Shown here in pieces: positions 17,697 through 25,869 of a DNA stretch of 64,000 bases. A program made the position numbers and the translations under genes. The stretch's first letter is position 1; each line of letters starts with the position of its first letter. The DNA comes from Pseudomonadota bacterium. GTDB lineage: Bacteria > Pseudomonadota > Alphaproteobacteria > Acetobacterales > Acetobacteraceae. The stretch spans positions 1 through 64,000 of the forward strand of contig JAJZFB010000068.1 in assembly GCA_021805545.1 (NCBI GenBank), written 5' to 3'. Below the pieces are notes generated by a model. That model was given only the letters and a program-made list of their open reading frames with translations, did not search any database and was not told the origin of the DNA.

Positions 17697-17882
17697 ATGA
17701 GTGCGCAGACCCAACAAACCGAGATTGTTCACGTCCACAGCCGTACCGTCTCCTGCGATGGCGGTGTGGGGCCGCTGGGCCATCCGCGCATCTATCTGCG
17801 AATCACTGACCACCAGGTCACCTGCCCTTATTGTTCGAAAATTTTCGTGCTGGAAGAGGGCGCGGCGGGCGACGCGCATTGA
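17697..17882 (+). CDS. Zinc-finger domain protein, NDUFS6-like (zf-CHCC)
   Basis: 61 residues. The pattern VSCDGG, LGHPRIYL, then TCPYCSKIFVL gives the Cys-His-Cys-Cys zinc site of PF10276, the family that includes the mitochondrial complex I accessory subunit NDUFS6. Alphaproteobacterial members are short stand-alone proteins. The stop overlaps the polA TTG start (TTGA), so the two are probably translated together. It is divergent from the lipoprotein hydrolase with almost no spacer. Confidence 0.88.
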   Translation: MSAQTQQTEIVHVHSRTVSCDGGVGPLGHPRIYLRITDHQVTCPYCSKIFVLEEGAAGDAH

Positions 17883-20569
17883 AGCTCGTTCTGGTTGACG
17901 GCTCGGGGTATATTTTCCGGGCCTTCCATGCGCTGCCGGACATGACCCGGCCGGATGGGGTGCATGTGAATGCCGTGTTCGGCTTTTGCAACATGATCCA
18001 CCGGCTGTTGAAGGAGCATACCGGCACGCATATTGCCGTGGTGTTTGATGCCGGGCGGCATACGTTCCGCAACCGGCTGTATGACCAGTACAAGGCGCAC
18101 AGGCCAGAGCCGCCGGAGGAGCTGCGGCCGCAATTTGCCCTGTGCCGCGAGGCCACGCGGGCTTTTGGGCTGCCCAGCATAGAGCTTGAGGATTGGGAGG
18201 CGGATGATTTGATTGCCGCCTATGCCAAGGCCGCGGTGGAAGCCGGGGGCGAGGCGGTGATTGTGTCTTCCGACAAGGATTTGATGCAGTTGCTGCGGCC
18301 GGGTGTTTCCATGCTCGACCCGATGAAGAATGTGCCGATTGGGCCAGCCGAGGTGGAGGCCAAGTTTGGCGTGACACCGGACAAGGTGGTGGAGGTGCAG
18401 GCGCTGATCGGCGATCCGGTGGATAATGTGCCGGGTGTGCCGGGCATTGGGCCGAAGGGCGCGGCGCAGCTTATTGGGGAATATGGCGCGCTGGAGGCGG
18501 TGCTGGAGGCAGCACCCGGCATGAAGCCGTCCAAGCGGCGGGACGCATTGATTGAACATGCGGACAAGGCCAGGATTTCGAAAGAGCTGGTGATTCTGCG
18601 TGACGATGCGCCGCTGCCCGCGCCACTGGATGAGCTGGCGGTGAAAGCCTGGGATGCCGCGGTGCTGCGGGCGTTTTTGGAAGCTAATAATTTTAAGAGC
18701 ATAAGGCACAGGCTGGGGCTGGAGGAGGATGCCGGGGAGGCACCGCCGCAAGCGCAGGAGGTGGCGTTTGGGCCTTATAAACGGGCGGATGCGCTGGACG
18801 AGGTGTTGCGCGCGGCGCGCGCGGGTGGGGTTTTGGCGCTTTCCGTGCAGACGGATGATCCGGCCTCGCTACATGGCAATTTGGTGGGGCTGGGGCTGTG
18901 CGCCGTGGCGGGGCAGGCGGTTTATCTGCCGCTGAAGCATAATCTGGGCCTGGAGGATGCGCCGCAAATGCCGCTGGAGGCCGCGCGCGAAAAGCTGGAT
19001 GCGGTGCTCGAAGATGTTTCGGTATTAAAGGTGTTTCACGACGCCAAGCGCGGGCTTGAGGTTTTGAAACGCGCCGGGTTTGCGGCGGTGGCGCCTCTGG
19101 ATGATGTCATGCTGATGTCTTACGCGCAGGATGGCGGGAGTTTTGCGCATGACGCGGCCACGCTGGCGCGGGTGCATTTGCACCATACGGCGCTGGATGT
19201 GGAGAGTGTTACGGGCAGCGGGCGGGGCCGGGTGGCGTTTGCCAATGCGCCGCTGGACAAGGCCGTGGCGTTTGGCGGCGCGGCGGCGGATGTTTCGTTA
19301 CGGTTATGGGGTGTGCTGAAGCCGGCTTTGCGCGTGCATAAAGCGCTGGCGCTGTATGAGCTTTTGGAAAAGCCCCTGATTTGCGTGCTGACGGAGATGG
19401 AAGACTATGGGGTGATGGTGGACAGGGAGAACCTGTCTGCCATGTCCGCCGGGTTTGCCGGCCGGATGGGGGAGATTGAGAAGCACATTCACAAGCTAGC
19501 CGGGCAGGACTTTAACGTGGGCAGCCCGAAGCAGCTGGGCGAGATTCTGTTTGAGCAGATGAAGCTGCCGGGCGGCAAAAAGGGCAAGACCGGGGCTTGG
19601 GGGACTGATTCCGCGGTGCTGGAGGAACTGGCCGAGCAAGGGGCGGAGATTGCGCAGCGCGTGATGGATTGGCGCCAGCTTGCCAAGCTGAAGAGCACTT
19701 ATGCGGATGCGCTGGTGGAGCAGATTGATGCGCGCACGGGCCGGGTGCATACGAGCTTCCAGATGGCGGTGGCGGCGACGGGCCGGCTTTCTTCCACCGA
19801 CCCGAACTTGCAGAATATACCTATAAGAACACCGGAGGGGGCGCGGATACGCGAGGCGTTTATCGCGGCACCCGGGTGCAGCCTGGTTTCCGCCGATTAT
19901 TCGCAGATTGAGCTGCGGCTTTTGGCGCATATGGCGGATATTCCGGCATTGAAGGAGAGTTTTGCCAGGGCTGAGGATATTCATGCGCGCACGGCCTCGG
20001 AAGTGTTCGGGGTGCCGATGGCGCAGATGGATGGGGCGACAAGGCGGCGGGCGAAGGCGATTAATTTCGGGATTATCTATGGCATTTCCGCCTTTGGGCT
20101 GGGCCGGCAGCTGGGGATTCCGGCGGCGGAGGCCAAGGCTTATATTGCCGCGTATTTTGAGCGCTACCCGGAGATACGCGCCTTTATGGAAAAGATGAAG
20201 GAGCAGGCACGGGAAAATGGGTTTGTGACAACGCCGTTTGGGCGGCGGATTTGGGTGCCGCGGATTAAGGATAAAATTCCGGCCCTGCGCGCTTATGCGG
20301 AACGGCAGGCGATTAACGCGCCGCTGCAAGGCGGCGGGGCGGATATTATAAAAAAGGCGATGATTAAACTGCCCAAGGCGCTGCATGAGGCAGGGTTGAA
20401 GGCAAGGCTGATTTTGCAGGTGCATGACGAATTGCTGTTTGAGGCGCCGGATATGGAAGTGGAGCGCGTGGCGAAGCTGGCGCGGGAGGTTATGCAGGGG
20501 GTTGTGGCGCTGAACGTGCCGCTGGTGGTGGAGGCCGGGGTTGGAAAGAACTGGGGCGCGGCGCATTGA
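17879..20569 (+). CDS. polA: DNA polymerase I
   Basis: 896 residues from TTG 17879, which overlaps the previous stop as TTGA. The N-terminal 5'-3' flap nuclease is intact: VLVDGSGYIFRAF, VVFDAGRHTFR, WEADDLIA, SSDKDLMQ and GDPVDNVPGVPGIGPKGA. The polymerase domain has motif A (SADYSQIELR), motif B (RRRAKAINFGIIYG) and motif C (LQVHDELLFE). The central 3'-5' exonuclease domain is degenerate. Exo I reads ALSVQTDD near residue 320 where DxE is expected, and exo II reads FHDAKRGLE, lacking the Asp. Proofreading is therefore probably lost. It acts in Okazaki fragment maturation and repair synthesis. Confidence 0.95.
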   Translation: MKLVLVDGSGYIFRAFHALPDMTRPDGVHVNAVFGFCNMIHRLLKEHTGTHIAVVFDAGRHTFRNRLYDQYKAHRPEPPEELRPQFALCREATRAFGLPSIELEDWEADDLIAAYAKAAVEAGGEAVIVSSDKDLMQLLRPGVSMLDPMKNVPIGPAEVEAKFGVTPDKVVEVQALIGDPVDNVPGVPGIGPKGAAQLIGEYGALEAVLEAAPGMKPSKRRDALIEHADKARISKELVILRDDAPLPAPLDELAVKAWDAAVLRAFLEANNFKSIRHRLGLEEDAGEAPPQAQEVAFGPYKRADALDEVLRAARAGGVLALSVQTDDPASLHGNLVGLGLCAVAGQAVYLPLKHNLGLEDAPQMPLEAAREKLDAVLEDVSVLKVFHDAKRGLEVLKRAGFAAVAPLDDVMLMSYAQDGGSFAHDAATLARVHLHHTALDVESVTGSGRGRVAFANAPLDKAVAFGGAAADVSLRLWGVLKPALRVHKALALYELLEKPLICVLTEMEDYGVMVDRENLSAMSAGFAGRMGEIEKHIHKLAGQDFNVGSPKQLGEILFEQMKLPGGKKGKTGAWGTDSAVLEELAEQGAEIAQRVMDWRQLAKLKSTYADALVEQIDARTGRVHTSFQMAVAATGRLSSTDPNLQNIPIRTPEGARIREAFIAAPGCSLVSADYSQIELRLLAHMADIPALKESFARAEDIHARTASEVFGVPMAQMDGATRRRAKAINFGIIYGISAFGLGRQLGIPAAEAKAYIAAYFERYPEIRAFMEKMKEQARENGFVTTPFGRRIWVPRIKDKIPALRAYAERQAINAPLQGGGADIIKKAMIKLPKALHEAGLKARLILQVHDELLFEAPDMEVERVAKLAREVMQGVVALNVPLVVEAGVGKNWGAAH

Positions 20570-20641
20570 ACCGGAGCGGCATGGCATCTTGCGCATAAAA
20601 CGCGCGTTGGAGGATTGCCCCAGCGGGGACGCGGCTCTGGC

Positions 20642-23164
20642 TCAGCCGGCAGCCACATGCCTTTCTGCCGGCGTGGCGGCAGCGCAGAGTGTCCCGATCC
20701 GGTTGGCGAGGCGCCTATAAACATCGCGGCTAAAATGTGCCCCTATATCATCAGGATTATCGAGGTCTTCTGGACCACGAACAAAATCCGCGAGATCAAC
20801 AACGGTAAATCCAAACTGCTCAGCCAGCGGTATGACAATCTCGTTGATCCGCCCAAACCACTCCAGCTCCCAGCATTTTTTGCCAACGCTTGTATTGAGC
20901 CGTAGAATGATGACGGTTTTGCCGCGCAGCGTCTCGAACATCGCGGTTACATCACACGCCAATTGCGCCATGCCGAGCACCCCGGTGAAAGCGAACTCCT
21001 CCTGCATGAAGGTCCAATCGGCGGCACTGAAGGACGGATTGCGCCCCTGTGTTTCGCAAATCCGTTCATAGCTGGTTTCCGCAAAATCCCGGTCATTAAC
21101 AACGCCGCATGTGAACGTCATCAGTATCCCTGTACTATGCGAGCGATACAGGGACGACCTCAGTTCCGGCGAGAAGGACAGAACATAGGCATCGGCTGCC
21201 CGGGAGTTGATGGCGGTCTTAAACCGCCCTTCCGGCAAGCCGGGCATACGGGTGAGCAAGTTACGCCCCTCTGGCGTATCCAATTCACGTTCAAGTGCAA
21301 CAGCGCGCGCGACCGGGTGAATGCCCCATTCCTGATAAGGGTATGGAAACTCTTCTATCATATCAAATTTAGGGCGCAGATAATGCGTCATCATGCTCAG
21401 ATCACACGCGCCGCGTACGCAGATCACCGGTTTTATGGTGTCAGATTCCATCTCCGGCGCATGATCAGCATCATCAACCACGTTGATCCAGTCTGGCATG
21501 CTGCCTTCAAGGCCTGTGCTCACCTCGCCATTAACCCGCACAAGCGGCTTGCCCAAACGCGACCAGACAAATTGTTCCACGCCCATATTCATGGCCCGGC
21601 ACGAAAACAGGAAATGCCGCGCCACGCGCTCCTGCACCATGAAGAAGCCGCAAATGCCATAGCTGCCGTAACGATCCGCCACCTTCACATAAGCCGCATG
21701 GGTATCGAAGCGCTCCGTCATCTCGCCTGCCATGGTGGCACGCGCCTCATCCTCATTCTCGGGCCAGCGGTGTTTGGTGAAGTTAAGCTGGTTGGTACGG
21801 TTCACCAGCTCATGGATACGCGGAAACGCCGCTGCAATGTCGTAATGAAAACTCACGCGCACCTGGCTTTGGCGGAGGAAGGCGAGATTGTCGCCGGCCT
21901 GCCTTTGCTCATTATTCTTCTGTTCCAATAATTTATAGCGTGCGAGGCGTACCATGTCCGGGTCTGGCTTGCCGGCAAGGCGCGGGTCCGCGGCCAGGCC
22001 CGGCAGAATATCGTCTCCCGCCACTTGCAGGCCGGGGTTGTAATGCTGCGCCTCGTGCAAATTCATCGGGTTGTCATCGATGAATAGCACCGAGGCGGCA
22101 CGCAATTGCGCCATGCCGATGATGCCGGCAATGAGCTGCCCCTTGGGCGCGAAGGCGATGCGCGGAAATACGATATAGTCCCACGCCCCGCACTCACGCA
22201 GTTTGCGTTCGGCGGCCTCCGGGTCGTTCTTCGAGCAAACGGCGTTGACAATGCCCCGCGCCGAAAGGGTTTTCAGCAACGCGACATGCGCGGGAATGAT
22301 CGTGGCACCACCCTCGGTCAGCGTGCCTTTCCAGAATGTGTCGTCGAGATCCCAGATGACCAGCCGCACGGCCTCAGCAGGGGGTTCCGGCAAACGGGCC
22401 TTGATCTCGTCCATACGCTGTTGCAACGCGGGCATCAGCCCCCCTGCGAGCGGCATGGCGCGCTCACAGGCTGCCAGTGCCTCCGGCAGGCGGCCCAAAC
22501 GGCTCAGTAATCCTGCATGGGTGAAAAAATAGTGGAATGAAATGCCACCCGCCATGGCCCGCGCGCACGCTTCCAGCGCCTCATCCAACGCCCCCGTGGC
22601 TTCCAGCGCGTTGGCGAGCAGATGATCGTAATGCGCTGACAGCGGGCCCAGACGGCGCGCCGCTTGCAAGGCCAGCGGCAGCGCGGCAAAATCGCGCTGC
22701 CGGTAGAGAATCTCAGCTTCCTGTATATAAAATTCTTGCCGGTCTGGCGCGGCGGCGATTGCCCGGTGGATACAGCGCAAGGCTTCGGGAAGGTTGCCCA
22801 GCTTGAACAGCAGGCTTGCTGTTTCGGCGTGCCAATCCGGCGGAACATCCTGGGTATCGGGCAACGGCAATAGCGCGGCCAAAACTTCGTCTTCACCCAA
22901 TGAGCCAGCGTGCCCGCGGGCAAGTGTTGTGATGTAGAAGGCCGCTGGATCACCTGGCGCGCGGGCGAGGGCGATCAACGCCTCATGCTCAGCCTCGGCC
23001 CAGGCTTCTTTCGCCATCAATAACCGCGCCAGCTTCAGCCGGAGGCTGTTTTTTTGTGGATCAGCGGCAATGGCCGCGCGTAATTGCGTTTCGCTGAGGT
23101 GGTTCGTATCGTGAGCGTTCCAGGCAGGGGGGAATGCCGCCACTGCATCGTCTGACTGGTGCAT
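20642..23164 (-). CDS. TPR–HAD-IIIC (FkbH-like) multidomain protein
   Basis: 840 residues. Residues 1–255 form TPR-like helical repeats (LGNLPEALRCIHRAI; LGRLPEALAACERAM). An FkbH-type HAD-IIIC domain follows, with DLDDTFWKG near 271 and FIDDNP near 361. Its GNAT-like companion region (NQLNFTKHRWPE, then GICGFFMV) runs to about 555. The C-terminal 270 residues contain VRGACDLSMM and AHFSRDVYRRLA, resembling an SGNH-hydrolase or DUF6270-like domain. FkbH proteins prime glyceryl units onto carrier proteins in polyketides, and related fusions modify surface glycans. The start at ATG 23164 has GAGGAG upstream. It stands alone, convergent with polA, with lower GC than its neighbours. Confidence 0.8.
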   Translation of the reverse strand: MHQSDDAVAAFPPAWNAHDTNHLSETQLRAAIAADPQKNSLRLKLARLLMAKEAWAEAEHEALIALARAPGDPAAFYITTLARGHAGSLGEDEVLAALLPLPDTQDVPPDWHAETASLLFKLGNLPEALRCIHRAIAAAPDRQEFYIQEAEILYRQRDFAALPLALQAARRLGPLSAHYDHLLANALEATGALDEALEACARAMAGGISFHYFFTHAGLLSRLGRLPEALAACERAMPLAGGLMPALQQRMDEIKARLPEPPAEAVRLVIWDLDDTFWKGTLTEGGATIIPAHVALLKTLSARGIVNAVCSKNDPEAAERKLRECGAWDYIVFPRIAFAPKGQLIAGIIGMAQLRAASVLFIDDNPMNLHEAQHYNPGLQVAGDDILPGLAADPRLAGKPDPDMVRLARYKLLEQKNNEQRQAGDNLAFLRQSQVRVSFHYDIAAAFPRIHELVNRTNQLNFTKHRWPENEDEARATMAGEMTERFDTHAAYVKVADRYGSYGICGFFMVQERVARHFLFSCRAMNMGVEQFVWSRLGKPLVRVNGEVSTGLEGSMPDWINVVDDADHAPEMESDTIKPVICVRGACDLSMMTHYLRPKFDMIEEFPYPYQEWGIHPVARAVALERELDTPEGRNLLTRMPGLPEGRFKTAINSRAADAYVLSFSPELRSSLYRSHSTGILMTFTCGVVNDRDFAETSYERICETQGRNPSFSAADWTFMQEEFAFTGVLGMAQLACDVTAMFETLRGKTVIILRLNTSVGKKCWELEWFGRINEIVIPLAEQFGFTVVDLADFVRGPEDLDNPDDIGAHFSRDVYRRLANRIGTLCAAATPAERHVAAG

Positions 23165-23386
23165 TTCTGCTCTTTCTCCTCGGGCGGGGGTATTATCCTA
23201 TGTGCATAATCAAGGGCTGGCACAGGGCGGCCGGGCGACTACAGCAGTTGCATGCATGGGTTGGCAACACCTAACCTCAGCCACCCCCAACTTGACGGTT
23301 TTTCCCCCCGCCTCTAAGCCCAAGGGCAGGCAAGCCGCCCTGCCTGGCGCAGATAGCGGCCCAGAATAGCAAGCAGAGGGGATGAT

Positions 23387-24244
23387 ATGGCCAAGGTTGT
23401 CGTCAACGGGATCGGCATCGCCTACGAGATTATCGGCACGGGCGATAAATGCGCCGCCATTACGCCGGGCGGGCGTTTTTCCAAAGATACGCCGGGCGTG
23501 CGCGAGCTGGCCCAGGAACTCGCCGGGCAGGGCTACAAGGTGCTCATCTGGGACCGGCCGAATTGCGGTGAGTCCGATGTGTGCTTCGATGCCGGGACCG
23601 AATCTGTGATGAACGCCGACACGCTGGCCGGGCTGTTGAAGGCCGTGGGCTTTGGCCCCGCGCTGCTGGTTGGCGGTTCCGCCGGGTCACGCGTTACGCT
23701 GCTTACCGCCACCCGCCATCCTGAAGTGGTGGCGGGCCTGTTCCTGCTCTGGATCACGGGCGGGATTATCGGCCTGTCCTCGCTGGCCGTGCATTATTGC
23801 GCCGCCAATGCGGTTATGGCGCGGGCCAAAGGTATGGAGGCCGTGGCCGCCCTGCCGGAATGGGAAGAGCAGATCCGCCGCAACCCCGGCAACCGTGACC
23901 GTATTCTGGCCCAGGACCCAGAGACATTTGTGAAAACAATGGAGCGCTGGGCCGATTCCTTCTTTCCCAAGAGCGATGCGCCGGTGCCGGGGCTTAACCC
24001 GGCGGAGCTGGCCGCGTTCAAATTCCCCGTGGTGGTGCTGCGCAGCGGCCATTCCGATTTGTACCACACGCGTGAGACCAGCGAGGCGCTGGTGACCATG
24101 ATCCCTGGCTCCGCACTGCAGGAGCCGCCCTGGGGCGACCAGGAGTGGAATGACCGGCTGTTTGACGCGGGCAAGGGGCTGTTCTGCAACTGGCCCAAGC
24201 TGGCGCCACAGATTTTGGCTCTGGGCAAGAAAATCTGGGCTTGA
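23387..24244 (+). CDS. Alpha/beta fold hydrolase
   Basis: 285 residues with an alpha/beta-hydrolase core: GGRFSKDTPGVRELAQEL in the first half, WDRPNCGESD after strand 4, and a nucleophile elbow LVGGSAGSRV near residue 100. A late HSDLYHTRE segment could supply the acid, and no obvious EHxxHP appears, so the exact catalytic residues are uncertain. The RP(N)CGESD motif is typical of C–C bond or ester hydrolases of small acids. Start: ATG 23387 with a GAGGGG upstream. It is followed by a terminator hairpin and, 127 bp later, a CoA transferase. Confidence 0.75.
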   Translation: MAKVVVNGIGIAYEIIGTGDKCAAITPGGRFSKDTPGVRELAQELAGQGYKVLIWDRPNCGESDVCFDAGTESVMNADTLAGLLKAVGFGPALLVGGSAGSRVTLLTATRHPEVVAGLFLLWITGGIIGLSSLAVHYCAANAVMARAKGMEAVAALPEWEEQIRRNPGNRDRILAQDPETFVKTMERWADSFFPKSDAPVPGLNPAELAAFKFPVVVLRSGHSDLYHTRETSEALVTMIPGSALQEPPWGDQEWNDRLFDAGKGLFCNWPKLAPQILALGKKIWA

Positions 24245-24266
24245 ATGCCGTAAGCCGAAGCTGAGC

Positions 24267-24306
24267 AGCGCCGCCCTGTCCCATCGGGCGGCGCTGGTCT
24301 GTTTTG
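24267..24306 (+). terminator. Rho-independent terminator
   Basis: A perfect 10-bp stem AGCGCCGCCC/GGGCGGCGCT (24267–24276 and 24286–24295) with a 9-nt loop is followed by GGTCTGTTTTG. It lies 22 bp after the hydrolase stop and ends that transcript before the CoA transferase. Confidence 0.6.
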
Positions 24307-24371
24307 CGGCCAGGCAGCTTGCCCGGCTTGGGCATCATGGCTTTATGGCGCCACGAATTTGAGGATTTTCG

Positions 24372-25586
24372 ATGGCTGACACAGACACATCCCGCTGGGC
24401 AGGCCCGTTGCAGGGCGTGCGCGTGCTGGATTTTACCCGCGTGCTGGCCGGCCCCGCGGCGGCGCTGGCATTGGCCGATTTGGGTGCCGAAGTATGGAAG
24501 CTGGAGCCGCCCGGCACTGGCGACGATACGCGCGGCTTTCCGCCCCACCGCGATGGGGAGAGCCATTATTTTCTCTCCATCAACCGCGGCAAAAAAAGCA
24601 TTGTCGTGGATTTGAAGACGAAAGAAGGCGTGGAGCTGGTGCGCGGCATGGCGGCGCAGTGCGACGTGCTGATCGAGAATTACCGCCCCGGCGTGATGGA
24701 CCGGCTGGGGCTGGGGTACGAGGCGCTTTCCGCCATCAATCCGCGCCTCATCTACTGCGCCATTTCCGGCTACGGCATGACTGGCCCCTTACGCGACCGC
24801 CCGAGCTTCGACATTGTGCTGCAGGCCATGTCCGGCGTGCTGAGCGTGAATGGCGAGGCCGGGCGCGCGCCCACCAAGCTGGGCGTGCCGCTGGGCGATT
24901 TGGTGGGCGGCATTAACGGCCCCATTGGTATTCTCGCCGCGTTGTATGAACGCAGCGTGACCGGCAAGGGACGGCTGATTGATGTGAGCCTGATGGACGG
25001 CATGATCGGCATGCTGGCCTATCTGCCGCAACTGGCCTGGTTTACCGGCCAAGACCCGCTGCCGCAGGGGGCGGAGCACCCTAATTTGGTGCCCTATGGC
25101 ATTTTTCCCGCCAAGGATGGCTCCATCATCGTGGCCTGCCTGACCAATCTGTTCTGGAAGCGCATTTGCGAGGCGCTGGAGATGGAAGAGCTGATCGAGG
25201 ATCCGCGTTTTAACACCATCCAGCAGCGGCGGGATAACCGCGCCGGGGTGAATGCGCGTATTTCGGCCTTCACCAGCCAATGCAAGGTGGATGAGCTGGT
25301 GGAGCGCTTCACCAGATACGAGGTGCCGCACGCGCCCATCCTGGGCGTGCTGGAGGCGCTGAACCAGCCCCAGGCCGTGGCGCGCGAGATGGTGGTGGAG
25401 ACTGAGCACAAGACGCTCGGCAAAATCCCCATCGTCAACAGGCCCATAAAATTCCCCGGCGCGGCGCAGCCCGTGCCCGCCGCCCCGCCCGTGCTGGGGC
25501 AGCATACCGATGAAATTCTGCGTAACGGGCTGGGCCTGACCCAGGCGCAGATTGATGGGTTGCGGGCGCTCAAGATTGTTGCGTGA
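24372..25586 (+). CDS. CaiB/BaiF family (class III) CoA transferase
   Basis: 404 residues, the usual size. Conserved segments include GVRVLDFTRVLAGP at the N-terminus, DLGAEVWKLEPP, NRGKKSIVVDLK, and VPLGDLVGG, which carries the catalytic aspartate of family III CoA transferases. It moves CoA between a thioester and a free acid, or racemises 2-methylacyl-CoA. The partner acids cannot be named. Start: ATG 24372, where the upstream GAGGA is well spaced. It stands alone with its own terminator-like hairpin and a repeat spacer behind it. Confidence 0.92.
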   Translation: MADTDTSRWAGPLQGVRVLDFTRVLAGPAAALALADLGAEVWKLEPPGTGDDTRGFPPHRDGESHYFLSINRGKKSIVVDLKTKEGVELVRGMAAQCDVLIENYRPGVMDRLGLGYEALSAINPRLIYCAISGYGMTGPLRDRPSFDIVLQAMSGVLSVNGEAGRAPTKLGVPLGDLVGGINGPIGILAALYERSVTGKGRLIDVSLMDGMIGMLAYLPQLAWFTGQDPLPQGAEHPNLVPYGIFPAKDGSIIVACLTNLFWKRICEALEMEELIEDPRFNTIQQRRDNRAGVNARISAFTSQCKVDELVERFTRYEVPHAPILGVLEALNQPQAVAREMVVETEHKTLGKIPIVNRPIKFPGAAQPVPAAPPVLGQHTDEILRNGLGLTQAQIDGLRALKIVA

Positions 25587-25593
25587 AGCGGCA

Positions 25594-25626
25594 GCCCGGC
25601 GGGCCATTTGGCAGCCGGGCATTTTG
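25594..25626 (+). terminator. Weak terminator-like hairpin after the CoA transferase
   Basis: GCCCGGC (25594–25600) pairs with GCCGGGC (25614–25620), followed by ATTTTG. The stem is short and the loop is 13 nt, so its strength is doubtful. Confidence 0.35.
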
Positions 25627-25637
25627 AGCCGATAAGC

Positions 25638-25740
25638 TAGAGCAATATCCGATCAGCTTGAATCGAAGATTTAAGCTGATCGGATGAAATTGCTCGCCCA
25701 AGCAAATTTAGCGCGTTTCCGATTGATCGGAAAATGCTCC
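25638..25740. repeat. AGAGC-type palindromic element
   Basis: TAGAGCAATATCCGATCAGCTT begins at 25638 and pairs with AAGCTGATCGGATGAAATTGCTC, ending at 25695. A second small palindrome, TTTCCGATTGATCGGAAA, follows near 25716–25733 and leads to GCTCC. The nested form and TAGAGC edge match the element at 16540. Confidence 0.65.
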
Positions 25741-25784
25741 AGTGTCCCGGTTCTGAAATTCAACGGATTTAAGAACCATCACAC
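25741..25784. repeat. MITE-like dispersed inverted repeat, copy 2
   Basis: The first 21 bases (AGTGTCCCGGTTCTGAAATTC) and last 13 (AGAACCATCACAC) are identical to the copy at 16603–16660, while the core is 14 bp shorter. In both places it directly follows an AGAGC-type palindrome. Confidence 0.75.
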
Positions 25785-25869
25785 TAGAATTGGGCGCGGC
25801 AAGGGGGCATAAAGGATCATACGCAGTGCGGTATTCGGGCAAATTCGTGGGTTTTAGGCTGGTGTCCTC

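Noticed and set aside
17685-18377. Long N-terminal extension of the lipoprotein hydrolase
   Set aside because: It lies antisense to the zinc-finger gene and the start of polA and precedes the signal peptide.
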